A DNA stretch of 64,000 nt from Zanthoxylum bungeanum. Lineage: Eukaryota; Streptophyta; Magnoliopsida; Sapindales; Rutaceae. The notes under the pieces are model-generated. The model ran no database searches, was not told where the DNA came from, and saw only the letters and a program-made list of their open reading frames with translations. Each line of letters starts with the position of its first letter. The stretch's first letter is position 1. Of the stretch, positions 1 through 10,320 are shown piece by piece. The DNA lies in contig SKCR01031823.1 in the NCBI GenBank assembly GCA_019454045.1, positions 1 to 64,000 of the forward strand. The letters run 5' to 3'. Position numbers and translations under genes: made by a program.

Positions 1-1555
1 AGATCTACCTAGTTAATTATCATACAATTTGTTGGCCAAAGTCAAGATTGTGTGATATTTAACGGGATCCTAGCCCACTAGGAAACATGGATTCCCGAGT
101 ACTCGACAGAGGGTTAGAGGCTCGATAAAAAATAGTGGGAGGCAAGAATTGAATTTGCAATATTCGTTCAATTACTCGCCATACGCGCTCATTCAAATTA
201 TTTCGTCATAATATTAAATGTTAGTTGGACTAATATTTAAATTGTTGTTTTAATAAACAGTGGACTGTATTATACTTGATTATATTAATTGGATTATATT
301 AATCAATATATTTGAATTAATTAATTTCAGTTTACAGTTGATTTTATAATTGGATTATAGTAATCAATGTAATTGAGGTTAATTAATTTGGATTATATTT
401 GATTATATAGTTGGACTATTATAATCATTATAATATATAGTACCACTAATCGTTGATTAAATAGTTGGACTATTGTAATCAAGATAAAATTGAAAAGTTG
501 GATATTTAAAATATAATCTGGGATTAAAATATTTTAAATGATTTAATTTTCAAATTGGGAATAAAAATAGGTTACTTTATTGGTAAAATAACTTATTATA
601 CCTTAAGCCCAAAATTAAGCAATATAAGTAGAGCATAAAATCTTTGGAAGATTTATGTGATGATGACTTTAGTGCTTAATTTAATATACTTGTCATAAAT
701 CTAATTTTAGATTTAAGAAGTTTTAAATTGCAATTTATAATTCTTGGAGAATTAATTGACTATTCTAGAGGAGATAAAGTCAAAATTTGCAATTGGGCAT
801 GTAGCACGAGGTGCACATTGTTTCGATATTCTAAAAACCCAAGGCTTGGCCTAAGGTTCCTGAAATATTGAAAAGGATAATTGACATATCCCAAAGTGAC
901 TACCATTTGGATATGGCAGACACGAAGGAATTAAAGAGAGGGCAAGGCTCTTACTTTAAAAATGATTGTCAAAGTTATGTTCACAACTAGTATTGAAATT
1001 AGATTTTAAATACTTAGTGTGGTACATAAAATATATGTATTGATGTTCAGAATCTGCTTTGAGCAGGATACTGACTTCAAGCTGAGATTGCTCTGCGAAT
1101 CAGAAACGGGACGGAAGTCGCTGTTTCGACCATAGATACCTAAGTTTAGGAACTACCCTTCGGGTGTGTACTTAAATTAGGAACTGTTATAATGTAACTA
1201 GTTTGACTAGAGACATTATCTCTATATCACTGTTTAATCCATTGTGGATAAACCTTTATATTCTAGAACACTAAGTGTTTCATTATATAAAGATGATACT
1301 GAGATAAACACATTAGATGTGAATAACAGAATTTATATTTTGAATATAATTAAAATCTCAAACATATAAAATGACAAATAAATAGCTCAAATTGATTTGA
1401 TCAATAGAGACTTATTTGTGGCATTGTTGTCTGGGACACAATTAAACAAGACTCGTATATCCGCACTTTTGAAGAGTGGGTACTAGGACTGATTTGACTA
1501 TTCAAATAAAGTCTACGAATCTAGTTTGTTAGGTAAAGTACCTAAAACACTGTTT
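1..1555 (+). pseudogene. Copia A gag and pre-integrase remnant
   Basis: AT-rich decayed internal sequence upstream of the integrase remnant. It matches the reverse complement of copies C and D. Around 880-960 it aligns to the part of C that encodes a gag CCHC zinc knuckle (C 19690-19760), but A has lost most of the knuckle, so this copy carries a small deletion there. Positions 240-500 are a run of TATAAT/ATTATA and ATAGT/ACTAT inverted repeats around TGG. I see no usable reading frame. Confidence 0.6.
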
Positions 1556-1960
1556 ACTTGGTAATAGTGTAAGTGCCACCGATCTGTTAGCCCTATTCAT
1601 GGTGAAGTTAGTGGGCCCATATCTAGCTAGGCTAGATGTGAACATGAATGTTTCGTGACCTTAACGGATGTGGCATCACGTTATGGTTATGTGTTTCTTT
1701 TGAAGAACACAGATCAGAAACTTTTAGAGTTTCGACACGAAGTAGATAAACAATCGACTATAGTTTATGCCGTCACGGTAAGACCGTAATGAAAATACTT
1801 AACCAGTAAGTTTCAAACATACATGAAAGAGTATAGTATTCTTTCAGATGAGGACTCCTCCCGAGACACGTCAGTTAGACGGTGTGTCCGAACGAAAACA
1901 GAATTTTGTTGGACATGATAAGGTTTATCACGAGTCGCTCTGAGCTATCATTTCCTTCAA
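1556..1960 (+). pseudogene. Copia A integrase core remnant
   Basis: Broken translation resembles a copia integrase core (LL...GP..., then an aromatic-rich block near a YGYV-like stretch at 1680-1710). It is followed at 1820-1900 by the region matching EYGI..., TPPGTPQ and NG.SERRN of copia integrases. Several frameshifts and stops interrupt it. Integrase normally inserts the cDNA copy into the genome; this copy cannot. The same region is found on the minus strand in C (about 18640-19060) and D (about 29600-30010). Confidence 0.65.
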
Positions 1961-2454
1961 CATGATATGTATTAACAGTGCAAAACTTATTTAGAATAAG
2001 GTTCCATATAAATCTGTTTGACATATATCATATTGGATATGAACAGGAAAGAAACATGGTTTCTCATTCCTAATAATTTGGGTATGCCGGGCATAACGTT
2101 TGGATGATACCAAATTAAGGACCCAAATTGGATAAGTGCCAAATATAGGTTATCCTAAGGGAAACCATAAGTATAGTACTTATAAATCTCGCATGAGAAC
2201 AATATGATTGTTGCTCACCATGCGGTTTTCCAAAGAGGAATACCGATATGCAGTGGTCAGTGGGAGGATAGTGATACTCGATGAAAATCGGAGTAATACT
2301 ATTGAAGGCACGAAGTCCATAATGGAACACAAATAGTTCATCAAGGATGAAACTAAAGCATTAATCTTCAAATACACAAGAACCGCGTAGATCGGAGAGA
2401 ATCAGAAAACAACCTGGGGTATGGGTTTCTGAAGTAACCCCTTGAAGATGTAAA

Positions 2455-3010
2455 TCTTATGGAGGTATACCAACCGACTACGTATGAGGAAGTGATACAA
2501 GGTATCAACTCCCTTTTATGGCAAAGTGCCATAAGTCCGAAATGGATTCCATGTATAACAACTATGTTTGGATACTAGTTGTTGTACCGGAAGGCATTGT
2601 GCCTATTGGTACTGTAAACGTCTTCAAGGAAGACATACAAGGATGGCAACATACCAACGTACAAAGCTAGGCTTGTGACGGAAAGGTATCGTTATCAACG
2701 TTATGTTAATAACGGTTCAACCTTTTACCTGTTGCCATGGTAAATCCATTTTGATGATGCTTATTGATACTGCATATTTCATTTATGAAATGTGTCAGTT
2801 AAAGATCAAAATCGCCTTCCTGAAAAGGAAACCTTTTGGAGGATGCTTACAACATCCTGACGATTTTGTATAACCGACAACAAGGTTTGCGGGTTATTCG
2901 ATCCATGTTTGGATTGAAACAAGCATAAGGTTCTTGGAATTGACGTTTTGAAATAATCATAATGGTTTATGATTTGACTCAAAACGAAATAATTCTTGTG
3001 TATATAAGGA
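2455..3010 (+). pseudogene. Copia A reverse transcriptase remnant
   Basis: Copia RT motifs are readable in pieces. At 2470-2540 there is PTTYEE...LLWQSA, matching the EP.T..EA...LW..A entry to the domain. At 2580-2620 the frame reads a P.G..PIG-like block. At 2770-2880 there is YFIYE...QL...AFLK, then PFGG and HP..FV, equivalent to QMDVKTAFLNG and QPEGF. At 2900-2940 there is a GLKQA-like relic. Frameshifts separate the pieces. RT would copy element RNA into cDNA; this copy is inactive. Confidence 0.75.
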
Positions 3011-3374
3011 GGTTAGTGGGAGCGCACTGACAGTGAAATTCCCATAAAGCAATTGGTGAAGCTTGGCTTTTATAGATATTCTCCGTAGAATTCTGGGAAG
3101 TAACAACCTTTATTCAAGGAATAAAGATCTACTGGGATAGATTTGGAGTTGTTAACACTCTCTGGGAAATTGTACATTTAAATGTACTTGATATTGTGTC
3201 TCATACGCTTTGAGCATATGGAGTCACAATCAGACAATCCAAGTGATAGTCACTGGATTGAAGTTAAGGACATCTATTAGTATCTTAGAGAACTAAAGAT
3301 GTTGTCTAAAACTATGGAGAAGGAGAACTTGAAGTGACTGGGATCACTGCTGCAAGTTTCCAAACAGTTTATAC

Positions 3375-3580
3375 TACGGTACTATAAAGTTTGAAAAACG
3401 GGACAGTGAGCTGGAAATCTTCCGAGCAAGATACTGTTGCCGAATAAACAACAAATGCGGATTATTGCTGCGGCTGAGGCAGCAATAGAAGCCATTTGGT
3501 CGATAATAAATCTAATTAGATTAGATATAGTTCTGTTAGCAGCTGAGCTAGGCGTCAGCACAAGGCTAAGGAATTAAAGG
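3375..3580 (+). pseudogene. Copia A RNase H remnant
   Basis: The sequence reads SW KSSEQDTVA followed by an AEYIAAAEAA-like block and AIW, the C-terminal RNase H signature of copia polyproteins (WKS.KQ..VA.ST.EAEY.A...A..E..W). Stops and a frameshift break it. It lies about 200 bp before the polypurine tract, the expected distance for the end of a copia pol gene. Homologues on the minus strand are at about 16950-17130 (C) and 28040-28200 (D). Confidence 0.75.
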
Positions 3581-3770
3581 TCTCATCGACGATCCAGAAT
3601 ATACTTCTATATTCATCTGATTCGTTCAGATCATACATCGTGGCGATGTGATGATCGTATAAATCACGTCAGACGATAATCATGGAAATCCGCTGACGAA
3701 AACCTTTTCTCAGCAATTTGAGCGAACCGTACATAGTTCGGGTGTACGACACTTGAGTGACTGGCTATGT

Positions 3771-3784
3771 GCCAAGTGGGAGAT
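3771..3784 (+). promoter_or_regulatory. Polypurine tract of Copia A
   Basis: GCCAAGTGGGAGAT lies directly against the 3' LTR start. It is the plus-strand primer site for reverse transcription. The same 14-mer appears inverted at 16725-16738 (C) and 27794-27807 (D), each touching an LTR edge. Confidence 0.85.
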
Positions 3785-3898
3785 TGTTGGATAATATGAC
3801 CCATAGCGTCACTATTTGTACAGATCATAGTGATGTTGTACAAATTAACTATGTGACAAGGAAATTGCACTCTCATCATTTGTGATTAGATCACATTA

Positions 3899-3912
3899 GA
3901 TATATAAATGAA
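3899..3912 (+). promoter_or_regulatory. TATA box of Copia A LTR
   Basis: GATATATAAATGAAG is conserved at the same LTR position in B (about 11110), in the nested plus LTR (about 24873) and as decayed forms in the minus copies. It is the probable U3 promoter; transcription would start about 30 bp downstream. This is inferred from the motif and its conservation only. Confidence 0.6.
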
Positions 3913-4836
3913 GAGAGGTCCATATGATTAGTTCATGGATTGAGATGATATGAGACAGTATCAGTCCACGAAGGATTAATCATTAAATATCCCTAGTCGT
4001 AGTATTATCGAGACTGGACATCGATAATGCGGAATAGACTAGTATTGCACTTGTGCGCGTTGTGAGGGCACAATAGCATAGTTCTCATATATTTGGGTAT
4101 TGGATACTCATGCAAGTGCGATAGGAGGTTGTGTTTCACCGATGGTACGGGAAATAGCTTCGCTCTGGATAGACCCCTCGGAATCTCATTGGTATTATGA
4201 CTATGTGTCTATGGGAATCCGAAATCAGGGTAGGTGTATTTGGTCTTAACCTGAGACTTGCACCGCTAATGCTTACGACAATCAATATACTTTAGTTGAG
4301 GTCGTCTAGGACTCTAACCGGTTCTGTGTACGCCGAAGCTGAGTATATTGAGAATCGTAGATTATTGGGTGTTATGTCAAGACGGAAGTATCACTCCAGT
4401 CATAGTGGAGATGATGTCACGCAGGATACGGTATTAGTACTCTGAGGTGCTGCAGCCATCGGGATATTATGACAAGGTCATGTATATCCGATTATAGATA
4501 CTAGTTACCAGACATCCGACATGTGCTTCGTACGGGGCAGACACTTATCCAGCCCCAGGCCTAGCATGTGACTATCCGATACTGGGCCGATATGCACGAT
4601 ACTTGGTATACTACGCCTGATATAGATCCTTATATATTCCTGTAAGAATATTTCCGGAGAATTGGGTAGGCATGGCGTTTTGCTATAAGCTAACCTTGTC
4701 TTGTAAATCGGTAGGACGTGGTACTTGGTACGTACGTGTTCGGATACTCCGACGACCGTATTTACTGCCACACATATCCGGAGATCTCATGGGTCGCTTC
4801 CCAAATATTCACCGATGACGTATAACTCGCACTCTA

Positions 4837-5052
4837 AATTAATCTTGGATTAATTAGAAGATATAGAAAATTAATCTGGGATTAATTGCAGAGATATTTT
4901 ATCTGGGATAAAATATCAATTAAGAGAGATAACGATTATTTGGAATTAATCGAGAAATTAATATATTTGATATATTAAACGAAATTAGATTTCGACGCGG
5001 AATTAAAATTAGATTTTAATTCGGGCGAGCGAATTAATTTAGAATTAATTCG
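4837..5052 (+). repeat. Array of seven perfect short inverted repeats with 3-nt spacers (Copia LTR)
   Basis: Seven perfect hairpins lie almost end to end: 4837-4855 (arm AATTAATC, spacer TTG), 4869-4887 (AATTAATC, TGG), 4893-4917 (11-bp arm GATATTTTATC, TGG), 4958-4978 (TTAATATAT, TTG), 4980-4994 (CGAAAT, TAG), 5000-5022 (GAATTAAAAT, TAG) and 5030-5052 (CGAATTAATT, TAG). An imperfect eighth is at 4933-4952. The array recurs in every LTR of the family. Spacers read TNG on the element's sense strand. The function is unknown. Confidence 0.85.
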
Positions 5053-5833
5053 TTAGCGACGTGAATAGTGACTTCGCTAGGCGTAATCATTTAATTACGA
5101 CGCGACGAAAAATTTGTTTTATTTAGAATTAGCGAACCGAGAGCCCGAGATTATTTGCGAGCGCATTCGTATTTCGAATTCGAGTGCGGCAAATCAAATC
5201 AAGCGTCAAATCGCTAGTCGCATCTAGCGTCACATCAAGCGTCAAATCATGTCACTTTGAGTGATGTGATAATTGATTGGATTGATTGATTGACAAGACT
5301 TGATGTGAGTTGTTGGAATGGTTGTTGGCTTTTATTTGTTTGACTTTATAAAGCCAAATTCACATGAAATGCTTGTGAAATTCAAATGAGTGTATATAAT
5401 ACACAAATTTGGAAACCAAACACAACTCTCTTCTCTCCCATTTCTTTCTTCTTGTTCACGCCCAAAAGGGGCTGAAAAACTTACTGGTTTTTCAAGGAAA
5501 AATCGTGAGCAGTAAGGGAAGCTTGGAGTGTGATTTTGTGGCAAAATCAAAAATGCTAACACACTTACGAGAAATGTGAAGGTGATAGGGAAGCTCACCC
5601 AGGAGCCGGGAACCATTCGACGAAGCTTGGAGCTTGACGAAGGACCAAAAACGAAGTCAAAACAGTGAGCAAAAATCTGCACTGCAGTTCGCCAAAACCA
5701 CGAGCGTTTTTGGAGTTTTGTTGCTTCCGCGTCGCACAACCGATCGATGTGAGTATTCCGCAACTCCTTTGATATGTATTTCACACTTTATCATGCTTGT
5801 TTGATGATCTTGGGACCTAGAATAAAACCAACA

Positions 5834-6330
5834 GTTGCGTCATTACTTCCAATGCTACAAGATACAAGTGGTAGCAAAGGAAAATCCCTTAAAGTATATG
5901 CATTCGGTACCTTGGCTAGTATGGAAGTTAAGTAGATGGTTGGTATTGTTGACGGAATTTGATATTGAATATCTCACCTCGAAAGTAATCAAAGGGCGAT
6001 CCGTAGCGGAGACCAATACAAGTTTGAATTCCAAGACGAAGAAATTCAGGCTATAACGGTCCAAGGATGGAAGATGTACTTCGATGGAGCGGTGAACTAC
6101 AAAGGAGCCGGGATAGGAATCATGATAGAAACTCCCGAAGGAGAAATCCTGCCTATGGCCAAGAGGCAGACGTTCGGAGTAACCAATAACATGGCCGAAT
6201 ATGAAGCTTGCGCCTTTGGATTGATAGCGCTAATAACCTTAAGAGCTAAGAGCATAGAAGTCTATGGAAACTCGATGTTGGTAGTCTGACAGATGCAAGG
6301 AGAATGGGAATTGAAGGAGGAGCGATTTAG
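5834..6330 (+). pseudogene. Tat-like pol fragment: RT-RNase H end plus second RNase H
   Basis: Residues from 5835 read LRHYF....IQVVA...PLKYM, ending TEFDIEYLTSK and IKGRSVAE, the C-terminus of the gypsy RT-linked RNase H. From 6068 a second domain reads WKMYFDGAVN..GAGIGI, then TNNMAEYEAC and IEVYGNSMLVV, then a TGA stop (6287-6289) and QMQGEWELKEER. This is the plant archaeal-type RNase H found as an extra domain in Tat/Ogre elements, with the catalytic D of YFDGA and E of AEYEA retained. A frameshift lies near 6030-6068. The stop is one C-to-T change from CGA. Confidence 0.8.
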
Positions 6331-6340
6331 ACCTTTGTCA

Positions 6341-6815
6341 CATCTCTTTTATCATTCCGTTATTTACTTTCCGCTTGTTATTGCTTTGTTTATTGACGCA
6401 TTTCTATCTCGTGCGTATGGGCTAATCATGTTGGGTTAAAGGTCCTCCATTCGAGGGAAATGCCAAAAGGCTACCTTTACCGTGATGTTTTGTCGCGCTA
6501 GACGAAGTATGCTTGATTGAATGCGAAATACGTTCAATCGGGCATATGAGGTCCCATATAGATGTCGGCCTTGGTCGCATCTCTTTTATCATTCCGTTAT
6601 TTACTTTCCGTATGTTATTGTTTTGTTTATCCACGTATTGTTATCCCGTGCGCATGGGTTAATCTTGTTGGATTAAAGGTCCTCTATTCGAGGGAAATGC
6701 CTAAAGGCTACCTTTACTATAGTTTGTCGCGCCCTTCTTCTATTGATTTCGCTATTCGCCTTTTTTTTTTATCATTTTTCAGTTTTCACTTCGCATTCAT
6801 GTTGTGTTAATGCTT
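6341..6815 (+). repeat. Two tandem ~237-bp repeats inside LTR of element I
   Basis: CATCTCTTTTATCATTCCGT occurs at 6341 and again at 6578, each followed by the word for GCGCATGGGTTAATC..., AAAGGTCCTC.ATTCGAGGGA and GGCTACCTTTAC.... Related units, inverted and ~176 bp long, occur three times in each LTR of F (44190-44640 and 55188-55630). Confidence 0.75.
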
Positions 6816-6954
6816 GAGTGTTGCCTCTCACGATATATTGGATGGAAACACATATATAAATTTTGTAGCCAGATCCAAATGGACGGTAGTGCGGTCTGTA
6901 CTTAGGATACAACTCCACGTACCGCTTGAAAAACGCTTGGGCATGCGTTTATGT

Positions 6955-7140
6955 CATTTTAGATACCCCTTTGGTAATCTCGTTCGAATGCGTTTTCAAA
7001 CGCTATACGAACGCATGCATTTTGTTTACCGTTCGAACGCATTTCCAAATACTACTCGAAAGTATGCATTCTGAACGCATGCATTCTGTTTACCGTTCGA
7101 ACGCATTTCCGAATGCTACACGAACGTGCATGCAGTGAAT
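6955..7140 (+). repeat. Cluster of GTTCGAACGC palindromic words in LTR
   Basis: CGTTCGAACGCATTTCC-type words recur at about 6980, 7032 and 7095, mixed with ACGCATGCATT(CT)TG words. The inverted counterpart in F is at 43965-44100 and 54950-55090. Each word centres on the palindrome TTCGAA flanked by CG. The function is unknown. Confidence 0.6.
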
Positions 7141-7614
7141 CGACTTCTCTTCCTCAAATTTCATGCTTGTTTGCTTCTTTGGTCATTTCTTTTGCATTAC
7201 ATACTTAATCATCTCACTTTATTATTGACGCTTTTTACCGTTATTCTTTATTTATATTTTTGCATGTCTTTATTTGATACGTTTATGGAATTATGCGCTC
7301 GTTTTTATTTTAATTTACTTTTATGGGTGTGCAAACTTGGGTGGTGATTAAATTATCTTCCATGTGTTTCATAAGACTTGGTTATACTATTGCATAAATC
7401 CTTTCATTACAATTGGCATAAGTAAGGGTCCATTCTGAACCCAACAGTTTGAGGTCTTCCCTTGCGAGTGGTGAGTGCGGCCTTGAATCATTTCCCAGTT
7501 CACATTGGGTGACGACTCCATTTATTCTCCAGTTTAGTCCGTCGCGGGCTACTCCGTACTCTCGACCGGGCCGCGAGCCCGGACAGCATCGCACACCTCT
7601 ATACCATGTCTACA

Positions 7615-8465
7615 GCGGCCTAACAATAGCGAAATAGTAAATTTTCAAAGCACATGCGAAGTAAAAATATCCACAAGAAAACCTTAGAAACTCATAACGC
7701 CTACCCCTAAAAAAATCTGAAAGAACACCTAGATACACACAAAAACATAAGCATATTCCCATAAAGTAATCCCACCCCCAATTGGCCATTAATACACTAG
7801 AATCAGAGAAACAACATATAAACATACCACACAAATAGATCACCTCCATTATCACAAACACCAATATGAACAAAAATTCAATGAGGAAAAGAGTGATGGA
7901 GGAACTTACTATGCCGAATGATGCTTATGAGTGATTCTTGAAGTTGAGAATAATGGAGTTGCAGAGGACGGTTTGAAGCTTTTTGAGTCTTTTTCAAATA
8001 AAATGAAGTTGTGAAAGTTAGAAGATGAACAACATTAGTCTTTAAGTGTAAGGGATCAATGACACGTATGAAGGGGATCTCGACCGATGAAATCAAATGG
8101 AAGGCCCAGTTGAAACCACGGGTTCAGTTGGTTTTGTCTTAAGTTTTGGCACGTAAGCCATGGATACACGACACCTGGCATCTAGGGGAAAAAAAGAAAA
8201 AAGAAGGTCTCATATATATGATAGGCATTTATGGAAAACTATTAGCCTACATATCTTCCAATGGACGATTTAGAAACCCTAGGAAGACTTTTCAATCGAC
8301 GGTAAAAGAGAGACAATCATTGTAAATTTGAATCTTTGGTGACACATGTGGCGTCTTGAACCGAGAGATGTGGCAAATGAACTGCAAGCCATGACCCGAG
8401 GACACAAGTTCATCCTGTGCCACCTATTTCGAAGTTCCCGCACCAACTCGTTAATAATAAGAACT
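7615..8465. other. Stretch matching no repeat elsewhere in the window; possible host or captured leader exon (minus strand)
   Basis: This ~850-bp piece lies between the end of the element I LTR and the left end of the H LTR. I find no second copy in the window. On the minus strand, 8140 to 7900 is C/T-rich and leader-like and is followed by a perfect GTAAGT donor at about 7908-7913, then T-rich intron-like sequence with TTTGTGTG and TTTTTTTAGG. There is no protein frame I recognise; the longest frames (minus, 7610-7873 and 7878-8096) show no known motif. It could be the 5' end of a host gene, a transduced fragment, or simply another repeat. Confidence 0.35.
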
Positions 8466-8468
8466 GGG

Positions 8469-9714
8469 TGATTACACCCAAAAAGTACTTGCGGCTATCG
8501 CAATATAGTTGGGGTGTCGATTCCTCAGAGTGATGGTTACAAAGAACTAGTTTACTTAAACAAAAACGTTCAGCAATAACTTATTTAAAGAAAAGATTGA
8601 ATTGATAATTAAAGATAAAAACTATAAGAAAATATTTAGGAATATCAGCAGAGATAAATAGCAAAGCATCAAAAATCCTTCTTGTATCAACTTCCTCTAT
8701 TCAGTTGTTGATTCTTATTATTACTCAATTGAAGGTTTCACATCCCAAACCAATAATCGAAAGGTATTCAATTATACACATATTAATTTCTAAGGTAATT
8801 AATGATTATTTTCTCTATGTTAACAGCATACAAAAGTTATCGTTACGAGCTATCTAACATCGATAATATACCCTCAGAAAATACTGCAGCAGAAGACAAA
8901 CACATAAAACAACTTTACCTGTCACAACTGGGTTCACAAATCACACATAGAAGAAGCATGACTGGATCAATATTGGAGTTGACAAAATACTGTTTCTGGA
9001 TTCAGAAATCGTAAAATAATAAAGAACAACAACCATCAATTTTATTAAACGTTAAAAGTACTTTAGGAATCAATCAACATAAATATAAGAAATCAAATAC
9101 AAGAGTTCATCCTTAGCTATTCCTAGGAGATTAGCTCTTCATGCAGAGTAGAGAGATAGCCTGAATAGATCGGAGAGACGGCATGTTCGTCTTTGAAGCT
9201 CTTTGTTCTTGTCTCTCAATCTTGTGTTTGTGGCTCTTTATATGTGTTTCTGATCTGTTTCTCTCTAATTTTCTCCCTTTTCTTCTTTTCCTTAGGGTTT
9301 GGAAAAAGTTGGCTTTATATAGGGAGGCCTCGGAATCATAATACGCATCAAAGACGTCAAAATTTAGGGTTTTGGGGCGTCCGGGGTGTCACGGCACTAG
9401 TGTTTGGGAGCCGCAGCGCCCAACTCGCAGGAATTTTGGCTGGGCGTGAATCTGGTGCTGGCGCCGAGGCGACAAGGACTTGGGCGACACGGCGCTAGTG
9501 AAGTTCTTCTTCACTAGCTCGCGCATCTTACGTTCTGCTCCTTCTTGCGTTCGTCTGATGCTTCCATTAGGTCCCGAAACATGCAAAATTGATTCATTCT
9601 TCTTGCTCCATTACTTCTTAATAACAAAGCACAAAATGACTGTAATTAAGATTAAAACATATGATAGATAAGCCAAGTTAGTGATGTTCAAAGTACACTT
9701 TCATGCACTTATCA
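8469..9714 (-). repeat. 3' LTR of element H (~1.25 kb)
   Basis: On the minus strand it starts TGATAAGTGCATG at 9714 next to AGTTGGGGGTTA. It resembles the G LTR, which starts TGATAAGTGTGG. Shared features are the early block with a GGGACCTA...GGAGCATC-like stretch, a GGGCG...C-rich block, the TATA box and the tail with a GTACTTGCGG word. The left edge is uncertain by several bases (about 8466-8470). Confidence 0.75.
9313..9325 (-). promoter_or_regulatory. TATA box of H LTR
   Basis: CCCTATATAAAGCC on the minus strand, about 390 bp from the LTR start. The equivalent ACTATAAATA in G is at 57947-57956, about 440 bp from the LTR start. Confidence 0.6.
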
Positions 9715-9727
9715 TAACCCCCAACTA
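9715..9727 (-). promoter_or_regulatory. Polypurine tract of element H
   Basis: AGTTGGGGGTTA on the minus strand directly precedes the LTR start. The matching site in G is AGTTTGGGGGTG at 63429-63440. Confidence 0.75.
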
Positions 9728-10075
9728 GCTTATTGCTAGTCCCTAGAAATTCAAGCGTAAAATAAAATTAGAACTAAATAAATAAAACTAACTATGCCAC
9801 TTTCGTAGGGATCATGATTGCATTTAGCGTATGCAACAAGTCTTTAAACCCCTAGGTGTCCCTAGTGGACGAGTTATAATATCGTGAGGGCTTACATCGA
9901 CGACAGCTACAAACGTCATTCAAAACACATGCAAAAATAACAAAATGAAATAGTCCTAATTACTTTATATATTATCGTCCTCAATGAATGTCTAGCAATG
10001 AAATCAGAGAACTTTCAAAGTACTCAACGTAACTCAAATCCAAGTCTTTGAATAAATTATCTAAGCCAGACTCAC

Positions 10076-10092
10076 AGTGTGTGTGTGTGTAT
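10076..10092. repeat. GT microsatellite
   Basis: A short GTGTGTGTGTGT run inside the shared module. At the same module position E has ACACACACAC (40657-40666), F has GTGTGTG runs at 48666, 50040 and 51653, and G has ACACACACAC (63042-63051). Confidence 0.8.
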
Positions 10093-10212
10093 AAAGGTTC
10101 ATTCACAACTTGATTTCTAGTTAAGCCAACTCAAGGATTTTGTTTAAAAATTGGGATCTGATGGGTCAAACCAACCTAGATATCTCAATTATAGTCTGTA
10201 GTTTCTTTTCTG

Positions 10213-10320
10213 TGCTCAGTATGGTATGATTCTCTTTTTTTTTTTTCTTTTCTTGTCTCTTTTTTCTTTTCTTTTTTCTTTTTCAACACACCTACCCTTT
10301 AAGGTAGTATTTCTCCTCAT
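10213..10320 (-). CDS. Short basic reading frame in the shared module (H copy, 35 codons)
   Basis: Starts MRRNTTLKGRCVEKEK, continues as K/R-rich sequence and stops right after IIPY. The E and F copies start MRRNATL.GRCV, pass through a K/R/E tract of different length, and reach RPYHV in the same frame before continuing. The H copy keeps the frame to PY and then meets TGA. Whether it is ever translated is unknown. Confidence 0.25.

Larger units (their letters stand above)
1..5833 (+). mobile_element. Copia element A, 5'-truncated by the window edge
   Basis: This is the 3' part of a Ty1/copia LTR retrotransposon. It comprises decayed internal sequence (1-3784), a polypurine tract and a complete 3' LTR (3785-5833). 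The first bases match, in reverse complement, positions around 31560-31680 inside copy D, so about 1.9 kb of internal sequence and the 5' LTR lie outside the window. Integrase, RT and RNase H motifs occur in the usual copia order (integrase before RT). No frame stays open for long, so the copy is a pseudo-element. It sits in the pol region of Tat-like element I, which resumes at 5834. Confidence 0.9.
3785..5833 (+). repeat. 3' LTR of Copia A (2049 bp)
   Basis: Starts TGTTGGATAATATGACCC after the polypurine tract and ends ACCAACA, giving TG...CA ends. It has a TATA box about 115 bp in and a dense inverted-repeat array at 4837-5052. It aligns along its length with LTRs B, C, D and the two nested copies. 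An open stretch on the minus strand at 5332-5784 is a chance frame in the LTR tail, not a gene. Confidence 0.92.
5834..7614 (+). mobile_element. Tat/Ogre-like element I, 3' fragment
   Basis: A Ty3/gypsy fragment that begins where copia A ends. It holds the end of the RT-linked RNase H, the second RNase H domain, then an abrupt jump at about 6330 into the middle of an LTR that ends TCTACA at 7614. The LTR tail matches the ends of the E and F LTRs. The rest of pol, the 3' non-coding region, the polypurine tract and the LTR start are missing, as expected from an internal deletion. What follows 7614 is not a PBS, so this is the 3' LTR. Confidence 0.75.
6331..7614 (+). repeat. Partial 3' LTR of Tat-like element I
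   Basis: The right half of a Tat-family LTR ending in a block (7411-7614) shared with E (37135-37346 and 57225-57433) and, inverted, with F (43321-43530 and 54310-54510) and 63874-64000. It contains two ~237-bp repeats and a cluster of TTCGAA-centred words. Frames read across it are not conserved between copies. Confidence 0.8.

Noticed and set aside
4837..5052. MITE or foldback transposon
   Set aside because: Seven separate small hairpins with unrelated arms, no flanking duplication, present in every LTR of the family; not one terminal inverted repeat element.
5332..5784. 150-codon minus-strand frame
   Set aside because: Lies wholly in the copia A LTR tail; not open in LTRs B, C or D; no motif.
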